Below are positions 1-5,905 of a stretch of 16,072 nucleotides of DNA, piece by piece. This DNA comes from SAR324 cluster bacterium. GTDB lineage: Bacteria; SAR324; NAC60-12. The number at the start of each line of letters is the position of its first letter. Within the stretch, counting starts at the first letter, position 1. The notes beneath the pieces were generated by a model, which saw nothing but the letters and a program-made list of their open reading frames with translations, had not been told where the DNA came from and ran no database searches. The stretch is taken from assembly GCA_028822475.1 (NCBI GenBank), contig JAPKDT010000013.1, positions 1 to 16,072 of the forward strand, in the 5' to 3' direction. The position numbers and the translations under genes are program-made.

Positions 1-169
1 CCTGCTTGATTTGGCTGGTTACTTCCGTTGAGACTAAGTCTTCAGGAACTTCAGAATTAGTTGAAATAGCAGCACCAGCTTGATTTAAGGGCTCTCTTTT
101 TTCAAGGTTATCTGTTGGTTCCACAGACTTTGAGTCAAGATTTGATTTTTCTTCGTCCACCGGCTGCAT
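1..169 (-). CDS. Partial CDS downstream of atpZ, acidic N-terminus (edge of window)
   Basis: An open frame on the minus strand starts at an ATG (167-169) and runs off the left edge, giving 56 visible residues that begin MQPVDEEKSNLDSKS. The visible part is hydrophilic, rich in Glu, Asp, Ser, Asn and Thr, with no membrane segment and no recognisable domain. The same frame is open further upstream to a GTG inside atpZ, so an earlier overlapping start is possible. In F-type ATP synthase clusters the gene after atpZ is usually atpI or atpB (subunit a), so this could be one of those with a charged N-terminal extension. That is inference from position only; nothing visible identifies the protein. 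Composition and the continuous frame support it being coding. Confidence 0.5.
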   Translation of the reverse strand, partial: MQPVDEEKSNLDSKSVEPTDNLEKREPLNQAGAAISTNSEVPEDLVSTEVTSQIKQ

Positions 170-203
170 ACTATTTTCAGGTTGTAGAGATGGTTTAGTT
201 GTC

Positions 204-431
204 CTACTCAGATTCAGAATCAGCTTGAACACGTTTTACCAGGCGAAAGATGCTCCTGTATCCTGCCACGATTCCTGCAATTCCAAAGACCAGTAAAAAC
301 CAGGGTTCTGTTGCTAACCACTCATCGAGCCAGCTACCTATAAGAAAACCCACTACAACAGACAAGCCTAGCTCTAAACCCATGGAACTGTACATGACCC
401 ATTTGGGACCTGATTTGTGAAGTTGTGTCAT
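204..431 (-). CDS. atpZ: AtpZ/AtpI-family F0F1 ATP synthase assembly protein
   Basis: This 75-residue protein matches the small AtpZ (ATPase gene 1) family, which sits at the head of many atp operons and is linked to assembly of the F0 c-ring or to cation supply for the synthase. It has the usual two short membrane helices, roughly residues 17-37 and 44-63, separated by the family-typical stretch GSWLDEWLATEPWFLL. The family pattern GxxxDxxxxTxPW is clear, and a basic then acidic tail (RLVKRVQADSESE) follows the second helix. The length is normal for the family. No Shine-Dalgarno sequence precedes the ATG. The next minus-strand ORF starts 34 bases downstream, consistent with an operon running out of the window. 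The family call is firm; the exact role in the complex is taken from family knowledge. Confidence 0.85.
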   Translation of the reverse strand: MTQLHKSGPKWVMYSSMGLELGLSVVVGFLIGSWLDEWLATEPWFLLVFGIAGIVAGYRSIFRLVKRVQADSESE

Positions 432-495
432 TTTACGGGGCTGTTTTGAAATTTACCGTTTCCTGATTAATTAAAACGTAAAATAATTCAGCATT

Positions 496-524
496 AGTCT
501 AGTGTTCATAGCTTGAAATTGCAA
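496..524 (-). promoter_or_regulatory. Candidate sigma70-type promoter for the atp cluster
   Basis: Read on the minus strand, TTGCAA (519-524) and TAGACT (496-501) are separated by 17 bases. Each box matches four of six consensus positions. The site lies 65 bases upstream of the atpZ start, in the divergent atpZ-aroC intergenic region. It is a pattern match only. Confidence 0.3.
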
Positions 525-543
525 GATTAGGCGACCAAGTTTC

Positions 544-572
544 TTGCACCTTGAACGTTAAATGGTTATGCT
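544..572 (+). promoter_or_regulatory. Weak candidate promoter for aroC
   Basis: TTGCAC (544-549) and TATGCT (567-572) are 17 bases apart on the plus strand, 53 bases before the aroC ATG. The -10 matches four of six positions and the -35 only three. The region must hold a plus-strand promoter if aroC is transcribed from here, but this assignment is weak. Confidence 0.22.
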
Positions 573-624
573 GACAGGACTTTAACACGAGCAAAACAAG
601 TAAGCTAATCAAAATAAGCTAAAA

Positions 625-1704
625 ATGGGTGACAGTTTTGGACAATTATTTCGAATCACTACCTGGGGCGAATCCCATGGTGGAGGAGTTGGGGTAGTAA
701 TTGACGGCTGCCCTTCAGGACTTCCGCTGAGTGAAGATGATCTGCAATATGAGCTTGACAGGAGGCGTCCGGGGCAAAGCAAAATAACGACACAGCGTAA
801 GGAAAGCGATACCGCTAGGATTCTTTCCGGAGTTTTTGAGGGACGTACCACAGGCACGGCAATTTCTGTGATGGTCTCTAATCAAGACGCAAAGTCGCAT
901 GCTTATGATCACCTCAAGGATTTGTACAGACCCAGCCACGCGGATTATACTTTTGAACAGAAATATGGTTTTAGAGACTGGATGGGAGGTGGACGCTCGA
1001 GTGCGCGTGAAACTGTAGGAAGAGTAGCTGCTGGAGTAGTTGCAAAAAAACTGCTGCACCACTGGGACAAAATTCAGACGATTGCTTGGGTGGAGCAAAT
1101 TCATGAAATAAAATCTTCTGTAGATAAACATACTGTTAGCGAAAATCAGATCGAAGCGAGCATTGTACGTTGTCCGGATCCAGAAGCATCTTTTGCGATG
1201 ATCGAACGTATTCATGAAGTCCGGAAGTCCGGAGACAGTGCTGGTGGAATCATTCGGGCGGTTGTCCGCAATGTCCCGGTCGGATTAGGAGAACCGGTAT
1301 TTGATAAACTGACCGCGGATTTAGCAAAAGCCTTGATGTCTCTGCCTGCTACAAGAGGGGTGGAATTTGGTCTGGGTTTCGATTCTGTGACACTCAAAGG
1401 TTCAGAACATAACGATGCTTTTGTCATTCGTGAAGGGAATATCAGGACAAGTACAAATCGTTCCGGAGGAATTCAGGGTGGAATATCCAACGGAGAGGAT
1501 ATTGATTTGAGAATTGCTTTCAAACCAACCGCCACGATAAACTTTGAGCAGGACACGGTCAACAGAGACGGTCGGGAAGTGAAACTGAAAGCCAAAGGTC
1601 GTCATGATCCTTGCGTTTTGCCACGTGCGGTGCCAATGGTTGAGGCGATGATTAATTTGGTTTTAGTTGATCATCATTTGCGCAATCAGAAAACACAGAT
1701 TTAA
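625..1704 (+). CDS. aroC: Chorismate synthase
   Basis: Chorismate synthase converts 5-enolpyruvylshikimate-3-phosphate to chorismate using reduced FMN, the last common step of aromatic amino acid and folate precursor synthesis in the cytoplasm. The 359-residue product is full length for the family (E. coli AroC is of similar size). Family signatures are present in order: WGESHG at residues 14-19, the basic run RRRPGQ at 46-51 followed by RKESD, the glycine-arginine signature GGGRSSARET at 121-130, SGGIQGGISNG in the last third, FKPTATI, and the C-terminal RHDPCVLPRAVPM. These include the FMN- and phosphate-binding histidine and arginine positions. The start is chosen because family members begin with a very similar Gly-x-x-Phe-Gly-x-x-Phe segment. 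No Shine-Dalgarno sequence precedes the ATG. Nothing else of the shikimate pathway is nearby. Confidence 0.97.
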   Translation: MGDSFGQLFRITTWGESHGGGVGVVIDGCPSGLPLSEDDLQYELDRRRPGQSKITTQRKESDTARILSGVFEGRTTGTAISVMVSNQDAKSHAYDHLKDLYRPSHADYTFEQKYGFRDWMGGGRSSARETVGRVAAGVVAKKLLHHWDKIQTIAWVEQIHEIKSSVDKHTVSENQIEASIVRCPDPEASFAMIERIHEVRKSGDSAGGIIRAVVRNVPVGLGEPVFDKLTADLAKALMSLPATRGVEFGLGFDSVTLKGSEHNDAFVIREGNIRTSTNRSGGIQGGISNGEDIDLRIAFKPTATINFEQDTVNRDGREVKLKAKGRHDPCVLPRAVPMVEAMINLVLVDHHLRNQKTQI

Positions 1705-1748
1705 GGTTTTTTGCGGCTAAACTTTTTATTCTGTATCAAGTGGGAAGT

Positions 1749-1783
1749 TGGTTCTTTTTTTGCAAACTTTAGATATAGAACCA
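1749..1783 (+). repeat. Inverted repeat just upstream of the small membrane protein gene
   Basis: Two perfect 7-base arms, TGGTTCT (1749-1755) and AGAACCA (1777-1783), flank a 21-base T- and A-rich centre and end one base before the ATG at 1785. It could fold as an RNA hairpin over the start region or be an operator. A chance occurrence is quite possible in AT-rich DNA. Confidence 0.2.
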
Positions 1784-1784
1784 T

Positions 1785-2000
1785 ATGTATAAAAAACAAC
1801 AATTAAGCATTAGATTGATGCCGCCCAAAATTAAAGCCAAGAAAGTGTCAGCAAAAACTATTCGTCCGGCAAGTTCCAACCGTCTAAATTCTCTTGGTGG
1901 AAATTCGGAAGATAGATTTATAACTCCAGGATCTATAGCAGTAATAGGAGTTCTCCTTTTTTTTGCCTTCGTAACCGCGCAAATCATTTTCATCAATTGA
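1785..2000 (+). CDS. Small single-span membrane protein of unknown function
   Basis: I do not recognise this 71-residue protein. It has a strongly basic N-terminal half (Lys-rich up to residue 22, with further Arg to 45) and one hydrophobic segment, about residues 48-70, that reaches the C-terminus. This arrangement predicts a tail-anchored inner-membrane protein with its basic part in the cytoplasm by the positive-inside rule. An internal ATG at codon 12 (1818) is an alternative start. Neither start has a Shine-Dalgarno sequence. The gene lies between aroC and the DHH-family gene, ending 18 bases before the latter, so the two may be co-transcribed. Evidence that it is real: a gene-sized gap filled by a frame with sensible composition and a well-formed membrane helix. 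No homology could be tested. Confidence 0.5.
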   Translation: MYKKQQLSIRLMPPKIKAKKVSAKTIRPASSNRLNSLGGNSEDRFITPGSIAVIGVLLFFAFVTAQIIFIN

Positions 2001-2018
2001 TGAACCGGACAGGCCGCC

Positions 2019-2969
2019 ATGCCTTACATTGACATCTTCAACGGGGATGCCGATGGTATATTGGCCCTCCATCAACTGCGCCTGTACAATCCTCAAAAAA
2101 GCCGTCTTGTCACCGGAGTAAAGCGAGACACCCTATTGTTGCAGCAAGCACTATCAGCAAGTAACAGCGTGATTACAGTGCTCGATATTTCATCTCATGC
2201 CAACCGTGAGCCTCTCCTGCAGTTACTGAATCAAGGCAACACCATTCACTATTTTGACCACCACTTTGCAGGTGAAATAGTGGAATCCCCACTATTTCAT
2301 TCACACATAGACACCAGCCCAGGTGTTTGCACCAGCATTTTGGTTGACCGATATTTAGCAGGAAAATATCGTCTCTGGGCTGTGGCTGCTGCTTTTGGAG
2401 ACAACCTGCACGCTTCCGCTTTTCAACTGGCTGAGAGCCTTAAACTGGAAGCGCAACAGGCTGAAAAATTACGGGAATTGGGAGAGTTAATCAATTACAA
2501 TGCTTATGGAGAAACGCTAGATGATTTGCATATTTCACCTGAGTCATTATTTCAGGCTCTACATTCGTTTACGGAACCATTTGAATTTATTCAGTCTTCT
2601 GGAGAGTTGAAACAATTGCGGGAAGGCTTCCGGAGTGATATGCGCAAAGCACAGGAAAAAAAAGCTTTGAGGCAAAGCTCTGCAGGCAGGATTTTCCAAT
2701 TTCCGAATGCCCCTTGGAGCAGACGCGTTTCCGGAGTTTTCAGTAATCAACTCGCACGGGAATCACCTGAATTGGCGCATGCTTTGTTGGTAGAACGTAC
2801 AGACGGCACATTTCTGGTAAGTGTCCGTGCCCCGATTACCAGGCCTTATGGTGCAGATAAATTATGTCTTAAATTCTCCGGCGGCGGAAGGGTGGCTGCC
2901 GCTGGCATAAACAAGTTAGCTCAGGAAGATGTTGATCGTTTTTTTGCTGCTTTCGAAAAGCAATTTTAA
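2019..2969 (+). CDS. DHH/DHHA1-family phosphoesterase-like protein
   Basis: The 316-residue protein has the DHH superfamily layout used by RecJ, pyrophosphatase and oligoribonuclease-type enzymes. The metal-binding motifs are visible: NGDADG at residues 8-13 (motif I, Asp10 and Asp12), VLDIS with Asp56 (motif II), FDHH at 79-82 (the DHH motif) and GDN at 127-129 (motif IV). The C-terminal DHHA1 part carries FSGGGRVAAAG at 286-296, where most members have a histidine after the third glycine; here it is arginine. It is therefore probably a Mn2+-dependent phosphoesterase acting on a nucleotide or phosphodiester, but the substrate cannot be read from sequence and the Arg change may shift specificity. 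It resembles neither RecJ (too short) nor full NrnA exactly. Eighteen bases separate it from the small membrane protein gene upstream, and a convergent gene ends 24 bases downstream. Confidence 0.8.
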   Translation: MPYIDIFNGDADGILALHQLRLYNPQKSRLVTGVKRDTLLLQQALSASNSVITVLDISSHANREPLLQLLNQGNTIHYFDHHFAGEIVESPLFHSHIDTSPGVCTSILVDRYLAGKYRLWAVAAAFGDNLHASAFQLAESLKLEAQQAEKLRELGELINYNAYGETLDDLHISPESLFQALHSFTEPFEFIQSSGELKQLREGFRSDMRKAQEKKALRQSSAGRIFQFPNAPWSRRVSGVFSNQLARESPELAHALLVERTDGTFLVSVRAPITRPYGADKLCLKFSGGGRVAAAGINKLAQEDVDRFFAAFEKQF

Positions 2970-2993
2970 GTTTTCTTCTTTTTACAGCAGATA

Positions 2994-3746
2994 TCAGTAT
3001 TTTGGTGATTTATTCTTGTTTGAAATTTCCTCACTTGTTTTCTGCGCAAGTTCTTTCAAAATTGCTTCCAGTTTTTCACAAAAAACCGGCACATCTTCAG
3101 TCGGTAGATTTTTTGGCACGTGAAAAGGCTCACCGAATGCTTCGATGATTTTTGAAAAAGGCTTGGGAATTTTGTGTCTGTCCCAACTATTAAGATTCCA
3201 CTTATGACTGGCTTCATAGTGCCATGGAATAATGGGAACACCGGCATATTTAGCAAGCAAAATCACACCGGACTGAATCTTCTCCGGAGGACCAAGCGGG
3301 CCGTCCGGAGTAATGGCAACAGTGGTTTTATCCTTGAGTAATTTTATCAGTTGCTTCAAGGCTTGAATTCCACCTCTGGTGGTTGACCCCCGTACCGCCT
3401 GATAGCGATAGTGGGCAAATACATCATAAATTGCCTCACCGTCATCACTGCTGCTGATTAAGGCAGTTAGTCCCTGTTTACGCAGAAGCCAGATGCTGAA
3501 ATATATGTTTTGGTGCCAAGTGGCAACTATAACACTGCCATATTCCTCCTGAGTTGATTTCAATACTTCATGATTTAGGCGCCGAACTCGTGTTGTACTT
3601 CCGGTAACTCTAATCAGCACCACTAGTATTCTCGTGATCAGGCAGTGCTGAATACGTTTTTTCCAGGAAGTTTTTGCTGCTTGCATGGTGAAAATATTTT
3701 TGAGTTGAATGAATGCCAAAGTAACTTTACAATACCACTCTATCAT
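2994..3746 (-). CDS. DUF374-type lysophospholipid acyltransferase family protein
   Basis: The 250-residue product resembles the DUF374 group of the lysophospholipid/lipid A acyltransferase superfamily, membrane-associated enzymes thought to acylate a lipid. Characteristic blocks are present in order: ATWHQN at residues 75-80 (the likely catalytic histidine), ISSSDDGEAI at 97-106, the arginine-rich RGSTTRGG at 119-126, and the substrate-binding TPDGPLGP at 146-153. A hydrophobic amphipathic N-terminal part may dock to the membrane. The C-terminal 25 residues are charged. A second methionine (codon 21, at 3684-3686) is at least as good a start as the first one; neither has a Shine-Dalgarno sequence. 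DUF374 genes often lie near lipid A or KDO-transferase genes; none is in this window. The family is clear, but the acyl acceptor is unknown. Confidence 0.82.
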   Translation of the reverse strand: MIEWYCKVTLAFIQLKNIFTMQAAKTSWKKRIQHCLITRILVVLIRVTGSTTRVRRLNHEVLKSTQEEYGSVIVATWHQNIYFSIWLLRKQGLTALISSSDDGEAIYDVFAHYRYQAVRGSTTRGGIQALKQLIKLLKDKTTVAITPDGPLGPPEKIQSGVILLAKYAGVPIIPWHYEASHKWNLNSWDRHKIPKPFSKIIEAFGEPFHVPKNLPTEDVPVFCEKLEAILKELAQKTSEEISNKNKSPKY

Positions 3747-3844
3747 GAACGGTGTCAGCTAAACAAATTAGATGAATGGTTAATTGATTTTGAAGGTTGT
3801 TTATTTGCTGATAAATATTAAAAACATTATTAGTTGTATACGTT

Positions 3845-4354
3845 ATGGGATTGTTTTTCAAAAAAAATATAATAGGTCAATATCCTCACGATGTTCTGCG
3901 AAAAGACTGGGAAAATGTTATGGACGCCCTTTTCAGGAACACCATTGCTAATTATGCGAAAGGTGTAGCGGTTATCTGCAACACTAGCCGTAAAGATCTA
4001 GCTGATGGATCAGGCACAATTCAGGATGAATTAGTCTATCATATTAGGCCACAACGTCTTGAGGAGGTCAGGAGGAGTCTGAGGAAGATAGACACTGCTC
4101 ACTTTGAGAACATTTTTAAAACTTATTTTGACAGTTCACAAAAAAGCCTAGATTTTTATCGGATAAAAAACATTCTTGCCAAAGAAATTATGGTTTACCC
4201 TTTGGTGCATGGAGAAGACAAAAAAGGACTGATTGTCTTCGATCATCCTATTTCAGATAGTAATTCTGTTCATATCATGCAGGTAATAAAGGATGTATTA
4301 AACAATCCTGAAGTCGAATCAGCACCTCCCCCAGAAGATGATAAAAAGGACTAG
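3845..4354 (+). CDS. Unrecognised soluble 169-residue protein upstream of trkH
   Basis: I do not recognise this protein. It is soluble and mixed alpha/beta in appearance: a helical N-terminus (residues 15-36), a short beta-like stretch GVAVICNTS (40-48), a charged helical centre (66-110), then IMVYPLVHGEDKKGLIVFDH (115-134), and a Pro/Glu/Asp/Lys-rich tail (155-169). The strand pattern around YPL...KKGLIVF recalls the second half of GAF-type sensory domains, but this is only a resemblance and no ligand motif is visible. The stop is 41 bases before trkH on the same strand, so the two probably form one transcript and a role in K+ uptake control is conceivable. No Shine-Dalgarno sequence precedes the ATG. 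Composition, length and spacing make it a convincing gene of unknown function. Confidence 0.65.
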   Translation: MGLFFKKNIIGQYPHDVLRKDWENVMDALFRNTIANYAKGVAVICNTSRKDLADGSGTIQDELVYHIRPQRLEEVRRSLRKIDTAHFENIFKTYFDSSQKSLDFYRIKNILAKEIMVYPLVHGEDKKGLIVFDHPISDSNSVHIMQVIKDVLNNPEVESAPPPEDDKKD

Positions 4355-4395
4355 CTAATTGTCTAGTTAAGACCATTATGAACAGAAAAAAGTAA

Positions 4396-5853
4396 ATGCA
4401 TTCCCGCTCCATAGCGTACGTCATAGGGACACTGCTGTTAGTCACCAGCATCGCCATGTTGTTCCCTATTGTTGTCTCCTTGATTTATCAGGAAGGTGAT
4501 TTAAATGCTCTGTTAATTTCCGTGGCAGTGGCTTTTGGTCTGGGCCTGCCTCTGTGGTGGTTTTCGCCGAGTAATTACGAATTAAGTTTTCGTGATGCAG
4601 TCCTCATCGCGGTTTTCGGCTGGGTGATCATTTCTGCGGTGTCAGCGCTTCCTTTTATGATTCACGGCTCAATTCCGTCATTCACAGACGCATTTTTTGA
4701 AATGATGTCTGGTTACACCACAACCGGCGCCACTATCCTGAACGACATAGAATCTGTCCCGCATGGTCTGTTATTTTGGCGTAGTGAAACACATCTTTTG
4801 GGAGGCATGGGATTCCTGACTTTGACCTTAATCTTCTTGCCTCACGGAATGGCGGGAGTCAGGATTTTTCGTGCAGAGTCAAGTCCCGGACAGGTAATCA
4901 CCAAAGAAAAAATTCTCCCCCGGAACCGTGACGCCATGATTTGGCTCTGGTCTATTTATCTTGGATTGAACCTGTTGCAAACCTTGTTGCTTTGGGGCGG
5001 AGGGATGTCGTTATTTGATGCACTTTGTCATGCTTTCGGTGCAGTAGCCACTGCAGGATTCTCTACTAAAAATGCCAGCATTGCTTATTACAGCAATGCT
5101 TATTTTGATTGGGTAATTACGATTTTTATGTTCCTGGGCGGAATGACATTCATGCTTTTCTACCACATGTTGAAAGGTGAGTGGAATTTGGTAAGGCTCA
5201 ATACTGAACTACGCTGGTATGCCAGTATCGTTGGATTCTTCTGCGGGATTTCAACTTTAATATTATGGATGAATGGAAGCTATGACGGATTTTTTGAAGC
5301 ACTGCGCTACGCTTCTTTTCAGATAATTTCACTGCTGACCACTACAGGTTACACGACAGCAGATTATGAACTTTGGCCACAGGCGATACAGATGCTGCTC
5401 TACCTTGTCTGCTTTATCGGTGCATGTGCGGGTTCAACCACAAGTGGTATAAAAATCGTACATTTTGTCATAATTTGGAAATACATGGTGACTTCGATCA
5501 AGAAAATGTTTTTCCAGCCCAGAACGATCCTGCCGATTCTTCTTAATCAGCGCGCAATTGATCCATTTGCGATAAACCTCACAATCTGTTATTTCATTGC
5601 CAATATTTTCCTTGTCTTCGTTGGAGGATCAGTGCTCGTGCTGGTGGATTCAATGGATTATCAGACCGGTATGAGTGCAGTAATTTCTGCACTGATGAAT
5701 ATCGGTCCGGGATTTGGAGAGGTAGGTCCTTCTGAAAATTTTTCCCAAATATCTGCTCTTGGGAAATGGTTCCTCGCCTGGCTGATGCTTGTCGGCAGAC
5801 TGGAAATGTTTTCCGCTCTTGTGCTGCTCTTTCCTTCTTTCTGGAAAAGATAA
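4396..5853 (+). CDS. trkH: Trk-type potassium uptake system membrane subunit TrkH
   Basis: TrkH forms the ion-conducting pore of the Trk K+ uptake system in the inner membrane, gated by the cytoplasmic NAD/ATP-binding TrkA. The 485-residue length is typical. All four pore loops with their selectivity-filter glycine are visible: YTTTGAT at residues 107-113, ATAGFST at 218-224, TTTGYTT at 315-321 and NIGPGFG at 435-441. The surrounding sequence is strongly hydrophobic with many membrane helices, and the C-terminus has the family ending GRLEMFSALVLLFPSFWKR. The segment GSTTSGIK (346-353) is the intramembrane-loop region known to regulate gating in the family. No trkA lies in the window; the neighbours are an unknown 169-residue protein upstream and a convergent rel gene downstream. 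The start has only a purine-rich upstream stretch (GAAAAAAG), not a clear Shine-Dalgarno. Confidence 0.95.
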   Translation: MHSRSIAYVIGTLLLVTSIAMLFPIVVSLIYQEGDLNALLISVAVAFGLGLPLWWFSPSNYELSFRDAVLIAVFGWVIISAVSALPFMIHGSIPSFTDAFFEMMSGYTTTGATILNDIESVPHGLLFWRSETHLLGGMGFLTLTLIFLPHGMAGVRIFRAESSPGQVITKEKILPRNRDAMIWLWSIYLGLNLLQTLLLWGGGMSLFDALCHAFGAVATAGFSTKNASIAYYSNAYFDWVITIFMFLGGMTFMLFYHMLKGEWNLVRLNTELRWYASIVGFFCGISTLILWMNGSYDGFFEALRYASFQIISLLTTTGYTTADYELWPQAIQMLLYLVCFIGACAGSTTSGIKIVHFVIIWKYMVTSIKKMFFQPRTILPILLNQRAIDPFAINLTICYFIANIFLVFVGGSVLVLVDSMDYQTGMSAVISALMNIGPGFGEVGPSENFSQISALGKWFLAWLMLVGRLEMFSALVLLFPSFWKR

Positions 5854-5905
5854 AAGCTGTCTAGTAAAATTATCTTAATTACGGATTGTCACTGAAAAAA
5901 CACGT

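Noticed and set aside
609..1605. Long antisense frames across aroC
   Set aside because: They lie wholly opposite a strongly supported gene and show no domain-like sequence; similar shadows opposite rel, the LapA-TPR gene, recO, the helicase and ftsY were left out for the same reason.
4340..4380. Hairpin ACTAG/CTAGT between the 169-residue gene and trkH
   Set aside because: Only five weak base pairs and no T run; spacing suggests co-transcription instead.
5854..5905. A frameshifted ACT domain for Rel or an intrinsic terminator between trkH and rel
   Set aside because: Only 52 bases separate the two stops, too few for a domain, and the A/T runs there do not form a GC-containing stem.
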